From: DATJUF01 sp035502655
GTDB taxonomy: Bacteria > Desulfobacterota > Binatia > Binatales > Binataceae
Reading direction: 5' to 3'
DNA: 22,490 nucleotides
Assembly: GCA_035502655.1 (NCBI GenBank)
Contig: DATJUF010000328.1
Location: 1-22,490, forward strand
Each line of letters opens with the position of its first letter. Positions within the stretch are counted from its first letter, which is position 1. The position numbers and the translations under genes are program-made. Below, in pieces: positions 14,388 to 22,420 of the stretch. Below the pieces are notes generated by a model. It saw nothing but the letters and a program-made list of their open reading frames with translations, ran no database searches and had not been told where the DNA came from.

Positions 14388-15526
14388 GCTAATTCTTCAA
14401 TCAGGACGAAATTATCGCGATGGATGATCTCGTCTGCAACCTTGTATCCCAGGACCCGTGAAATCTCATGTGAGCGCATCCCTTTAACTTTGAGGACATC
14501 GGTGGAGGGATAATTGACCAAGCCGCGCCCGAATTCGACTCCTTCCTGATCGACCAGGCTGACGCAATCACCACTGGCAAAGCTGCCGCTGACTTCACGG
14601 ATTCCCGACGGAAGCAGGCTTCGTCCGCGCTTGCGCAACGCCTCGGCGGCGCCGCGATCTACACCGAGGGCACCCGACGGACGCAGGGCGAATGCGATCC
14701 AGTGCTTGCGGCCGCGCATGCGATGCCTTGCCGGTAAGACCAGCGTACCGGTTTCACGTTCCGGATCGAGCACTACCGCGAGCGTATTGGGTTGGCGTCC
14801 GCGTGCGATTACGACGCTGATGCCCGCACGTGCGGCTTGCCTTGCAGCCTTGAGCTTGGTCGCCATTCCCCCGCTGCCAAGCGGCCCAGCACTATCAGCG
14901 ACGAGGCCGCGCATGCCTGCCTCGGGATCTGCAATCAATGGAATCAGGCAGGCGTCGGCGCGCTTGCGCGGGTCACCGGTCAACACCCCTTCAACATCGC
15001 TAAGAATGATCAGCAAGCCGGCCTGGATCATGCCAGCGACCAGCGAAGACAACACGTCATTGTCGCCCATCCGAATCTCTTCAACCGCGACCGTGTCGTT
15101 CTCGTTGACGATGGGAATAACGCCGGTTGCGAGCAAGGCCTCAATCGTATGAGCCGCATTGAGCCGGCGTTTGCGTTCAGCCAAATCCTGATGGGTCAGG
15201 AGCAACTGCGCGACGGTACGGCCATGAGCGTCGAAGGCGCGCGCCCACTGGCGCATCAACTCGATCTGGCCGGTGGCGGCAGCCGCCTGGCGTTCGGCGA
15301 TCGTTGTCCCATGCCGTCCGAGCCGAGCGCGGCCGGCCGCAATCGCACCCGAGGTGACCAATATGACTTCGCGTCCGGCGCTCATTACCGTGCTAATCTG
15401 GCTGGCGAGATCGTAGATCACCTCACGCCGCAAGCCATCGCTATCGGAAAGGACAGCACTGCCAACCTTGACCACGATCCTGCGCACCGGCTCGATCACA
15501 GCACGCTTGTAATTTAGCTGGGGCAA
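14384..15526 (-). CDS. proB: Glutamate 5-kinase with PUA domain
   Basis: It phosphorylates glutamate to gamma-glutamyl phosphate, the first and usually proline-inhibited step of proline synthesis. The 380 residues contain an amino-acid kinase domain (about 15-265: VVKVGSAVL, VTSGAIAAGRARLG, IPIVNENDTVAVEE, GDNDVLSSLVA, LSDVEGVLTGDPR) and a C-terminal PUA domain (about 286-365). The likely start is a TTG at 15526 because GGAGG stands four bases before it; this site lies inside the end of obgE (13-base overlap). A GTG at 15499 is the alternative but has no ribosome site. Confidence 0.95.
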   Translation of the reverse strand: MPQLNYKRAVIEPVRRIVVKVGSAVLSDSDGLRREVIYDLASQISTVMSAGREVILVTSGAIAAGRARLGRHGTTIAERQAAAATGQIELMRQWARAFDAHGRTVAQLLLTHQDLAERKRRLNAAHTIEALLATGVIPIVNENDTVAVEEIRMGDNDVLSSLVAGMIQAGLLIILSDVEGVLTGDPRKRADACLIPLIADPEAGMRGLVADSAGPLGSGGMATKLKAARQAARAGISVVIARGRQPNTLAVVLDPERETGTLVLPARHRMRGRKHWIAFALRPSGALGVDRGAAEALRKRGRSLLPSGIREVSGSFASGDCVSLVDQEGVEFGRGLVNYPSTDVLKVKGMRSHEISRVLGYKVADEIIHRDNFVLIEELA

Positions 15527-16530
15527 GCCGCCTCCACTGATGCGGATTGGCGCAGGTGGGCCGCAATCGATGCCACCAATGGCTCCAGTCCGGTGCGCTC
15601 CTGCGCCGAAATCAAACAGGTCTCGAGACCCGTAGCGGTACGCATCGATGTGGCGACGAGCGCAGCTTCCGCGGGTTCGATCAAATCAATCTTGTTCAAG
15701 GCGATTAGCGAGGGACGTGCCGCCATCGCCGGGTCGAATGCCTCGACCTCGCGGTGCACAGTTTTGAAATCGCTTTGCGGATCGCCGCTGGCATCGACCA
15801 CGTAAACCAGCAGGCGGGTCCGCTTGACGTGGCGGAGGAAGCGGACGCCAAGGCCATGCCCTAGATGCGCGCCTTCGATCAGTCCGGGAATATCGGCGAC
15901 CGTAAATGCTTGCTCGTCTGAGCTTTGCACCCGCCCGATATTTGGCGTGATGGTGGTAAACGGATAGGGCGCGATTTTGGGACGTGCGGCACTTAAGGCC
16001 GTCAACAGGGTGGATTTGCCGGCATTTGGCATCCCGACCAAGCCGGCTTCGGCTACCAGCCGAAGTTCCATTCGCACCCACCGCTGCTCGCCTGCAGTAC
16101 CGGGCGTGGCAATACGTGGGGCGCGCCGCGTTGATGAGACGAAGTGCATATTACCGAGTCCGTGGTTGCCGGCGTGGGCGATGGTGGCGCACTCACCTGG
16201 CATCACCAGATCGGCAATGAGTTCGCCGCTGTCATCGTCGAAAGCCATCGTACCCGGTGGCACCCTGACAATCAGGTCCTCGCCCCTGTGGCCGTATTGC
16301 TGCTTGCCACGGCCGGGTTCACCATCCGGGGCGATCAGCCGCGGCTTATATTTGAAATCGAGCAGGGTCGAGAGGCCTTCGTCAACTTCAAAGATGACGT
16401 CGCCGCCGCGACCGCCATCGCCACCGGCCGGACCGCCGAAGGGGCGGTACTTCTCGCGCAGGAAGGCGATCGCGCCGTCGCCACCCTTGCCAGCTTTTAC
16501 GAATACCCGCGCTTCGTCGATAAACCTCAT
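15514..16530 (-). CDS. obgE: GTPase ObgE/CgtA
   Basis: This is an essential GTPase in 50S ribosome assembly and stress signalling. The 338 residues hold the glycine-rich Obg fold (1-158, with GPAGGDGGRGGDV) and then the G domain: P-loop GMPNAGKS (166-173), switch region PFTTITPN (190-197), DIPG (213-216), NKID (279-282) and SAQ (308-310). It lacks the extra C-terminal OCT domain, as many Gram-negative versions do. No Shine-Dalgarno precedes the ATG, and a perfect TATAAT lies only 11 bases upstream, so a very short leader or leaderless mRNA is likely. It heads the operon with proB, proA, nadD and rsfS. Confidence 0.97.
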   Translation of the reverse strand: MRFIDEARVFVKAGKGGDGAIAFLREKYRPFGGPAGGDGGRGGDVIFEVDEGLSTLLDFKYKPRLIAPDGEPGRGKQQYGHRGEDLIVRVPPGTMAFDDDSGELIADLVMPGECATIAHAGNHGLGNMHFVSSTRRAPRIATPGTAGEQRWVRMELRLVAEAGLVGMPNAGKSTLLTALSAARPKIAPYPFTTITPNIGRVQSSDEQAFTVADIPGLIEGAHLGHGLGVRFLRHVKRTRLLVYVVDASGDPQSDFKTVHREVEAFDPAMAARPSLIALNKIDLIEPAEAALVATSMRTATGLETCLISAQERTGLEPLVASIAAHLRQSASVEAACPS

Positions 16531-16541
16531 ACGTCTGCTGA

Positions 16542-16547
16542 ATTATA
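16542..16547 (-). promoter_or_regulatory. -10 box (perfect TATAAT) of obgE, with very short leader
   Basis: TATAAT on the minus strand ends 11 bases before the obgE ATG and lies within a small inverted repeat (CTGCT...AGCAG). No good -35 is seen at 16-18 bases. Its position between the luciferase-like gene and obgE gives the obg-pro-nad operon its own start. Confidence 0.55.
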
Positions 16548-16663
16548 GCAGGCGCGATGCGGAGGCTCTGCTCCGAACCTCGCCTATGCTGATTGCTACG
16601 GGCCTAAGCTTTTTCGGGCGGGATGCTCGCAGCCTCGCGCCCGTAAGGCCTCGCAAGCTCGGC

Positions 16664-17695
16664 CTATGCACAAAGTTCAGCCAGCGTCCGTAACGCCTCA
16701 GGCTGGGCGGTCCCGACGATCAGTGTGCCGATCGGCGCCGTATTCCACTCCTGAAGCTGCTCGTTTATTTTTTCACGCGGCCCAACCAGCGCGACCGCGT
16801 CGACCAATTCGTCGGGGACAGCGTCCTGTGCCTCCTGCTTGCGCCCCGACAGGTAGAGGTCCTGCAATTTCGCCGCGAGGTCCTCGTAGCCAAAATTTCG
16901 CACGTAAGAGTTGTAGAAATTGCGATTGCGCGCGCCCATCCCGCCAATATATAGCGCAAGGCTCGCCTTCACCGGGGCGCGGCACTGTGCGAGGTCGTTG
17001 CCCATATGGCATGGGACATACGGCGCGAGATCGAAATCGGCAATCGTCTTGCCGTTTCCGGCTTTGGCGAAACCGGCCTCGAGATGGGTCTGGTAAAGCT
17101 GCTTGTACCAGCGCGGACTCATCCAAACTGGAATCAGGCCGTCGGCCAGCTCGCCCGCCAACTCGATGCCCTTGGGGCTAATCGACGCAGTATAGATTTT
17201 CATATCGGGACGCCCGTGGAGGATGCTCTTGAGCGGCTTCCCAAGGCCGGTCGCGCCGGGACCGCGGTACGGAACCTGATATTCCTTGCCGTCGAATTGG
17301 AGCGGCTCTTTGCGTTCGAGGATCTTACGCAGAATCGCGATGTATTCACGGTAGCGCTGTAACGGCTTGCCATAAGGCACGCCATGCCAGCCTTCGACTA
17401 CCTGAGGATTTGAGGGGCCCAAGCCGATGATGAAGCGCCCGCCCGAGAGTCCGTCGAGTGTCATCGCCGTCATGGCGGTCATCGCGGGCGTGCGCGCATG
17501 CATCTGCATGATGCCGCAGCCGAGTTTGATCCGTGAGGTGCGGGCGCCGACCCAGGCGAGAAAGGTGATCACATCAGAGCCCCAGGCCTCTCCGGACCAC
17601 ACCGAGTCGAAGCCGAGACGCTCCGCTTCGAGGATGAGGTCCATCGTCTTATCCATCCGAGGGCCGGAATAGCCGGTATTAAGTCCAAGTCGCAT
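16664..17695 (-). CDS. Luciferase-like monooxygenase, probable F420-dependent oxidoreductase
   Basis: This is a bacterial luciferase-fold (LLM) TIM-barrel flavin/F420 enzyme of 343 residues. It starts MRLGLNTGYSGP and has EAERLGFDSVWSGEAWGSD (29-47), TSRIKLGCGIMQM, and TLDGLSGGRFIIGLGPSNPQVVEGW, the classical LLM block. IYTASISPKGIELAGELADGLIPVW matches the F420-type members such as the Rv3520c group. The cofactor is inferred and the substrate unknown. The ATG is well supported by GGAGGA five bases upstream. It sits between the rplU-rpmA terminator and obgE, where most bacteria have rpmA and obgE adjacent, so it looks like an inserted gene. Confidence 0.9.
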   Translation of the reverse strand: MRLGLNTGYSGPRMDKTMDLILEAERLGFDSVWSGEAWGSDVITFLAWVGARTSRIKLGCGIMQMHARTPAMTAMTAMTLDGLSGGRFIIGLGPSNPQVVEGWHGVPYGKPLQRYREYIAILRKILERKEPLQFDGKEYQVPYRGPGATGLGKPLKSILHGRPDMKIYTASISPKGIELAGELADGLIPVWMSPRWYKQLYQTHLEAGFAKAGNGKTIADFDLAPYVPCHMGNDLAQCRAPVKASLALYIGGMGARNRNFYNSYVRNFGYEDLAAKLQDLYLSGRKQEAQDAVPDELVDAVALVGPREKINEQLQEWNTAPIGTLIVGTAQPEALRTLAELCA

Positions 17696-17732
17696 AAGAT
17701 TCCTCCAACCGCAAAGTATAGCCTCGGAAATT

Positions 17733-17761
17733 AAAAAAGCCCCGCGGTTTCCCGCAGGGCT
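17733..17761 (-). terminator. Intrinsic terminator of rplU-rpmA
   Basis: On the minus strand a 10-bp GC-rich stem (17752-17761 with 17738-17747, one G-U pair) closes a GAAA tetraloop and is followed directly by a run of T. It lies 22 bases after the rpmA stop and before the luciferase-like gene, so it separates the two transcription units. Confidence 0.9.
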
Positions 17762-17783
17762 CGATGGTCAAATCGCCGACAGC

Positions 17784-18131
17784 TCAGGCTGTAGCGCCGG
17801 AATCAGCTAGGGGCTCGCCGGACGTTATCGGCGACGTATCAGGCTCAGGACCGTGCTCAACCTCAGGAGTCACGCTGTTAGGCGCTTCGACATGCACGCG
17901 ATGCTTATGGCGCTGATAGGTTTCGTACTGCACGACGCCGTCAATCATCGCGAAGATGGTGTAATCGCGGCCCATCCCGACGTTGCGTCCCGGATGGATA
18001 CGAGTCCCACACTGCCGGACCAGAATATTGCCCGCGCGAACCGTTTGGCCTGCGAAAATTTTGATGCCACGCCGCTGACCCGGACTGTCGCGTCCGTTGC
18101 GGGTCGAACCTTGCCCCTTTTTATGCGCCAT
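17784..18131 (-). CDS. rpmA: 50S ribosomal protein bL27 with acidic C-terminal tail
   Basis: bL27 sits near the peptidyl-transferase centre of the 50S subunit. MAHKKGQGSTRNGRDSPGQR is the canonical start (no cleavable N-terminal extension as in Firmicutes), followed by VRQCGTRIHPGRNVGMGRDYTIFA. At 115 residues it is about 30 longer than the E. coli form (85). The extra C-terminal part after HRVHVEAP is acidic and Pro/Ser/Thr-rich (VEHGPEPDTS, GEPLADSG). The ATG overlaps the rplU stop (11 bases), with GGAGG nine bases upstream. An intrinsic terminator follows. Confidence 0.97.
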   Translation of the reverse strand: MAHKKGQGSTRNGRDSPGQRRGIKIFAGQTVRAGNILVRQCGTRIHPGRNVGMGRDYTIFAMIDGVVQYETYQRHKHRVHVEAPNSVTPEVEHGPEPDTSPITSGEPLADSGATA

Positions 18132-18474
18132 TGGGTGCTTCCTCCATCGGCGCCAACGCCTCAGTGCGGTTGATTCCTTCGATCTGCAGCACGGTAAGCT
18201 CCTGCCGATGGCCGTGCTTACGCCGGTAATTCTTGCGCCGCTTTTTCTTGAAAACGATCACCTTGGTACCACGCGGCTGCTGGACGATTTTCGCACTGAC
18301 CGACGCATTGGGAACGGTCGGCGTGCCGATCGCATTCGAATCGCCGTCACCAATTGCCAGCACTTCGGTCAGGGCTATTGGAGCTCCAACATCCCCCTGG
18401 ATGCGCTCGACTACAATTTTGTCGCCGGGCGCGACGTGATACTGCTTCCCGCCAGTTTTTACAATCGCAAACAT
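18121..18474 (-). CDS. rplU: 50S ribosomal protein bL21
   Basis: This is a 50S assembly protein binding 23S rRNA. It starts MFAIVKTGGKQYHVAPGDKI and carries the basic rRNA-binding loop VIVFKKKRRKNYRRKHGHRQ, both diagnostic. The 117 residues include a short non-conserved tail (EALAPMEEAPNGA), which encodes the rpmA ribosome site. A strong promoter (18495-18523) lies just upstream. The 5' leader is short, and AGAAGG lies 14 bases before the ATG, partly inside the expected leader start. Only the promoter is recognisable in the 240-base gap up to prfB. Confidence 0.97.
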   Translation of the reverse strand: MFAIVKTGGKQYHVAPGDKIVVERIQGDVGAPIALTEVLAIGDGDSNAIGTPTVPNASVSAKIVQQPRGTKVIVFKKKRRKNYRRKHGHRQELTVLQIEGINRTEALAPMEEAPNGA

Positions 18475-18494
18475 CGGTGTTATCGGAACCTTCT

Positions 18495-18523
18495 TTGATA
18501 ACGAACGAACAAGGCGATGTCAA
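18495..18523 (-). promoter_or_regulatory. Sigma70-type promoter of rplU-rpmA
   Basis: On the minus strand a perfect -35 TTGACA (18518-18523) and a -10 TATCAA (18495-18500) are separated by exactly 17 bases. The -10 ends 20 bases before the rplU ATG, so the leader would be about 13 bases. That is too short for an L21-type leader structure. Confidence 0.7.
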
Positions 18524-18714
18524 CGCCCGCGGCTACGCCGATCTTAATCTCGTGCACTAAGTACCTGCTCGCGTGTTTGCTAGTGGGAGCCGGTTTCGTC
18601 GGAATGGCGCATGCCGGGGCAGGCAGCGTCGTCAGGCCATGGCAGTCAGGAGTCTTCCGCAAATCGCCAAAAGAGGTGCGCCGTTTGAACGGAGCGCTCC
18701 TTGCCGAGATTCTT

Positions 18715-19843
18715 TTAGTCTGGACTCGTTTCAGCTCCGGCCTTGCGCACGCCCATCAGGTAGGCCTCGATAAATGGATCGATTGCGCCATCGAGCACCG
18801 CTGCCGTATTACCGATCTCGACGCCCGTCCGATGGTCTTTGACCATCTGGTACGGGTGCAGGACGTAGGAGCGGATTTGGCTGCCCCACGCGATGTCCTT
18901 CTTCTCCTTGCTGAACTTTTCGAGTTCTTCCCGCTTCTTACGCTCCTCTAGTTCAAACAGGCGGGCGCGTAGAATTTTCATCGCCATCGTGCGGTTCTTA
19001 TGCTGTGAGCGCTCGTTCTGGCAGCTTACTACGATTCCCGTCGGTAGATGCGTCATACGCACGGCAGAGTCGGTCTTGTTGACGTGCTGTCCACCTGCAC
19101 CGCTCGCCCGAAACGTATCAATTCTAAGATCGGCGGGATTGATTACGACCTCCACCTTGTCGTCGATTGCAGGAAAGACAAACACCGAGGCGAATGACGT
19201 ATGCCGCCGCGCATTGGAATCGAACGGTGAGATTCGCACCAGCCGATGGATACCCGCCTCGGCCCGCAGGTAACCATATGCATAATCGCCCTCGACAGTG
19301 AAAGTGGCGCTCTTGATACCGGCGCCATCGCCCGGCTGCAAGTCAGCTATCTCGCTCTTGAAGCCGCGCCGTTCGACCCATCGCAAATAGAGCCGCAGCA
19401 GCATCTCGGCCCAATCCTGCGCTTCGGTGCCTCCCGCTCCGGGATGGATCGAAACGATGGCACCCAGGCGGTCATACTCACCGCCGAGCATGATCTGCAA
19501 TTCCTGGCGCTCAAGCTCGTCACGTGCAAGCGCCAGCGCTGATTCCGTCTCGTGTGCAGCGTCAGAATCCTCGGTCCCTTCTTCGTCGGCCATTGCCAGG
19601 TAAAGACTGGCCTCGTCGAGGCATTTGCGCAGACGTTCGTACCCGCCGAGTTGCTCCTTGAGGCGTTCCTGTTCCCTGAGAAGATTCTGCGCGGCCTCTG
19701 GGCGATCCCAAAGGCCTGGCTTAGCCGATTCTTCGAGAAGTTCTTTTTGGCGCGCGGTTAGTTTAGGGACGTCAAAGACGCCTCCGGAGCCCATCGGCCC
19801 GGGCTTCGAAATCGTCCAGTTGAAGATGCATGTCACTCAGCAT
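18715..19843 (-). CDS. prfB: Peptide chain release factor 2, with programmed +1 frameshift
   Basis: RF2 ends translation at UGA and UAA. The true start is the ATG at 19843 (GGAG eight bases upstream). It runs MLSDMHLQLDDFEARADG... for 23 codons to an in-frame TGA at 19774-19772. A +1 shift at CTT-TGA-C then enters the long frame to 18715, giving 375 residues in total. The UGA-specific anticodon tripeptide SPF is at about 205-207 (RISPFDSNARRHTSFASV), and the catalytic GGQ at about 250-252 (ASGAGGQHVNKTDS). Autoregulation follows: low RF2 favours the shift. A naive single-frame call would start at a GTG at 19836 with a meaningless N-terminus. It lies 97 bases after lnt. Confidence 0.97.
19771..19789 (-). 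promoter_or_regulatory. RF2 programmed +1 frameshift site
   Basis: On the minus strand the site reads CGG AGG CGT CTT TGA C. The internal Shine-Dalgarno GGAGG (19781-19785) sits one codon before CTT-TGA-C, the same geometry as E. coli AGGGGG-TAT-CTT-TGA-C. All elements of the classical site are present. Confidence 0.95.
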
Positions 19844-19939
19844 TTAGATGGCTCCGTCCGGCCGAAAGCGTCGATCTGGCTTCGGCTATTCTCAAATTTT
19901 GCCACAATTACGCGCCACGTTTAACGGCTTCCGTGAGAC

Positions 19940-21559
19940 TCAGCGTACAGCGGTCCCATTCGTGTGGAAAAGCGCCTCGGTCTCTTCGGGCTGGAGCTGC
20001 CGAGGCCGCCGATAGAAAAGCGCTGCGGCCAGCCCGGCCACGGTAAGGACCAAACAGGCAATCGCGAATATATCGCCAACTAGCACATAAACTGTAGTCA
20101 CGGGGCGCCATGAGACAGTCTCGATTTCCGTCCCACGCTTGAAGAGCGGCGTCCTGTCGGTAATCTGCCCATCCGGCAGAATAACCGCACTGATTCCGGT
20201 ATTCGCCACGCGCACCATCGGGGTTTTTGTCTCGACCGAGCGCATCGCGGCCATCGCCAGCAATTGATATGGCGCCGAACTCTCGCCGTACCAGGCATCA
20301 TTGGTGATATTGAGGAGGATATCGGCCCCGCGCTTGACCGCTCCCCGGGCCAGATCTGGAAATATACTCTCGTAACAGATCAGAACGCCCAGCCGAGCAC
20401 CTTTGAAGTCAAAAATAGTTTGGACATGCCCAGGAAACATGTCGCCGAATCCTTTAACGACTCTGTTAACCAGACCGCCGAAGAGACTGCGTAGTGGAAC
20501 ATACTCGCCGAACGGCACCAGCCTGATCTTGTCGTACCACCCCGCGACTTTGCCTTCGCCATTAACCAGGTAGGCACGGTTATAAAAGCCGACGCGGTTA
20601 TCTTCGACACCAAGCGCCGGCGCGCCAAACAGGATCGCGTCATGTGTCTGGGCTGCCAGCGCCAGCAATTTGGCGCGATATTCTTCGTCCTTCGCAAAGA
20701 CTGCCGGATAGCGATCCTCGGGCTGGAAGAAGAAAGCAGCAGCAGCCTCCGGCCATACGATGAGGCCGGCACCCATCTTCGCCGCTCGCTCGGTCTGTTC
20801 CTCGTAGATACTGAAGCTCGACGAAAGGAAGTTAGGATCCCATTTAATCGATTGCAGGATATCACCCTGAACCATCGCAATCTTGAGCGAACCGACCGGT
20901 GTTGCCTTTCCAAGATCATTGATCCGGATCGTGCCAAATACCCACGCTGAGACTAGTAAGGTGCTCAACACGCCCAGCCCAATCGCCTGGACGCGTGGTT
21001 CATCGCGGCGGAACAGCACCACATAAACGACGGCATTGAAAAAGATAATCAGCGCCGAGATTCCATAAACCCCAGTAAATTCGGCAAACTGGATCAGTTT
21101 AAGATTCTGATAGGCCGCATAGCCGAGCAGGTTCCAGGGAAACCCGATTGGAAAGTAGGTGCGAATCCATTCTACCGCAGTCCATACAACGGGGAGAGTC
21201 AGAACAATCGGCAACCCGAGGCGCGCGGTGATAAATTCGGCGGCCCAGAAGGCTATCCCCGTATAGAGCGCCAGCACGGCCGCGAGCAATAGCATTGGCA
21301 GCACCGCGAGCACTAATGGCACGCCAGCAAAATTGTGCAGAGTGATGACAATCCAGTAGATTGAGGCGACGTAACAGGCGAACCCTTGAATCCAAGCGTA
21401 GGCGAAGAGACGCCTTGAGGTCTGGCCTTCGATAGCGTACAGCAGCGGGATGAAAGCTATCCAAGCCGCGAAACCAAGATCAAACTTGGGAAAACTTAAT
21501 GCGAGCAGCAGTCCGCTGGCGACGGCGAGCGCGGCACGCGTTGAGGCATTACCAGGCAT
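19940..21559 (-). CDS. lnt: Apolipoprotein N-acyltransferase
   Basis: It adds the third acyl chain to the N-terminal Cys of lipoproteins in the inner membrane, with its active domain facing the periplasm. The 539 residues show an N-terminal multi-span membrane region (about 8-205) and a nitrilase-type domain (about 225-480). The catalytic triad is Glu271 (VWPEAAA), Lys344 (WYDKIRLVPFGEYVP) and Cys395 (ICYESIFPD), matching E. coli E267, K335 and C387. A last transmembrane segment lies at about 488-515. Its ATG shares a base with the upstream stop (TGATG), so translation is coupled to the AbiGi-like gene. Confidence 0.96.
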   Translation of the reverse strand: MPGNASTRAALAVASGLLLALSFPKFDLGFAAWIAFIPLLYAIEGQTSRRLFAYAWIQGFACYVASIYWIVITLHNFAGVPLVLAVLPMLLLAAVLALYTGIAFWAAEFITARLGLPIVLTLPVVWTAVEWIRTYFPIGFPWNLLGYAAYQNLKLIQFAEFTGVYGISALIIFFNAVVYVVLFRRDEPRVQAIGLGVLSTLLVSAWVFGTIRINDLGKATPVGSLKIAMVQGDILQSIKWDPNFLSSSFSIYEEQTERAAKMGAGLIVWPEAAAAFFFQPEDRYPAVFAKDEEYRAKLLALAAQTHDAILFGAPALGVEDNRVGFYNRAYLVNGEGKVAGWYDKIRLVPFGEYVPLRSLFGGLVNRVVKGFGDMFPGHVQTIFDFKGARLGVLICYESIFPDLARGAVKRGADILLNITNDAWYGESSAPYQLLAMAAMRSVETKTPMVRVANTGISAVILPDGQITDRTPLFKRGTEIETVSWRPVTTVYVLVGDIFAIACLVLTVAGLAAALFYRRPRQLQPEETEALFHTNGTAVR

Positions 21560-22113
21560 CAGGCAGAACCGAATAACTGGTTAAGTGGAATCACGCCCGC
21601 GCAGGGCGGATTGCCATTGAAATGGTCGTATAACTCATCGGCGTCCTTCCAATTTTCGACCAGGGCAACCGCATTATCGGCCTGCAGCGGCAAATCGCCC
21701 GCCAAACGCCACTCACGCTCGAAAGTCCAATCGATCACAGGTTCGCGCCCAAGGTCGAATGTCACGACGCGCCAGATTTCCTCGGCAACGACGATTCGTT
21801 CGGCTTCGGCTGTAGGCATGTAAAGGACCGGCCGCGCTCCAGCACGAAAAGCATAGCGGCGCGCAACGGCCAAGCCGAACGGCTCATAGCGGCGGCGGTT
21901 GCTCCTAACCAGCAAGTGCCGTAATTCACCGAGCGGCGCGTCACAAAAGCATACGACCGGCTGCTTGCCTCGCACCATACGGGAGCTGCCGCGAATCCGG
22001 CCCTCACTCAGAATCGCCGTAAGGTTGTCGAAGGCGCTGGCGTTGATCGATGCACGGGTGAAGTGGGTAAGCATCGAACCCCGCCCTGCGAGATTGGGCA
22101 AGGCACGAGTCAT
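21559..22113 (-). CDS. AbiGi/DUF2971-like protein of unknown function
   Basis: The 184 residues have no membrane segment or signal peptide. Visible blocks are LTHFTRAS (15-22), LTAILSEGRIRGS (31-43), PVVCFCDAPLGELRHLL (52-68), YEPFGLAVARR (76-86), GARPVLYM (92-99) and a late FEREWRL (131-137). The order HFT, helix with 'ILxEG', VCFCDxPL, (Y/F)GxxxxR, PVLY and ExEWR resembles the AbiGi (PF10899) and DUF2971 group, some of which are linked to phage abortive infection. I judge this by eye only. The start at 22113 forms ATGA with the ybeY stop, and the stop forms TGATG with lnt, so it is a fixed member of the ybeY-lnt operon. In many genomes CorC/HlyC-type genes occupy this place. Confidence 0.6.
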   Translation of the reverse strand: MTRALPNLAGRGSMLTHFTRASINASAFDNLTAILSEGRIRGSSRMVRGKQPVVCFCDAPLGELRHLLVRSNRRRYEPFGLAVARRYAFRAGARPVLYMPTAEAERIVVAEEIWRVVTFDLGREPVIDWTFEREWRLAGDLPLQADNAVALVENWKDADELYDHFNGNPPCAGVIPLNQLFGSA

Positions 22114-22420
22114 CGGGTTTTGCTGTGGCGTAGACTTTTGCCACTGATTGCGCCCGATGGCAATTCGCGCCGCCTTCGCCGCGCAGTTGCCGGCTGCTCC
22201 TTCAGCATATCGAGTGCAGCCGCGAGTTCACGCTCACGCGCGAACATCCGGCGCGCTTCGGCAGGCGACCGCTCATGGTCATAGCCAATTAAATGGAGCA
22301 CGCCATGGATTAGCAGCGTGCGCAGGCGCTCGCGCAGGCTTTGCCCGAGCGCAAGCGCCTGGCGCGAGGCGGTATCGAGTGAGATCACGACGTCGCCGAG
22401 GAGATGAGGCAACGCAGCCG
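22110..22420 (-). CDS. ybeY: Endoribonuclease YbeY, N-terminally truncated by a palindrome
   Basis: YbeY is a metal-dependent RNase in 16S rRNA maturation and ribosome quality control. The diagnostic HGVLHLIGYDH is present, with three His metal ligands spaced HxxxHxxxxxH, followed by ERSPAEARRMF. The preceding GDVVISLDTASRQALALG is the normal strand and helix. About 100 residues are genuine, against the roughly 150 of the family, so about a third is missing. Upstream of base 22420 the sequence is an exact mirror of what precedes, so the open frame there (to 22460) encodes artefact residues such as MRSRRRRGDEATQ. An Arg-rich tail (RRRRREL) follows the core. It overlaps the next gene by four bases (ATGA). 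Confidence 0.9.

Noticed and set aside
14792..15517. Plus-strand open frame of 241 codons opposite proB
   Set aside because: Shadow of proB, which is supported by kinase and PUA motifs.
18480..18662. Minus-strand 60-codon frame between prfB and rplU
   Set aside because: It spans the rplU promoter, has no ribosome site or recognisable domain, and shows no coding character.
18475..18714. Possible L21-type leader structure upstream of rplU
   Set aside because: The promoter found leaves only about 13 bases of leader, too short for a structured regulatory RNA.
19834..19836. GTG as the start of RF2
   Set aside because: It gives a non-family N-terminus. The ATG at 19843 followed by the conserved frameshift site explains the gene fully.
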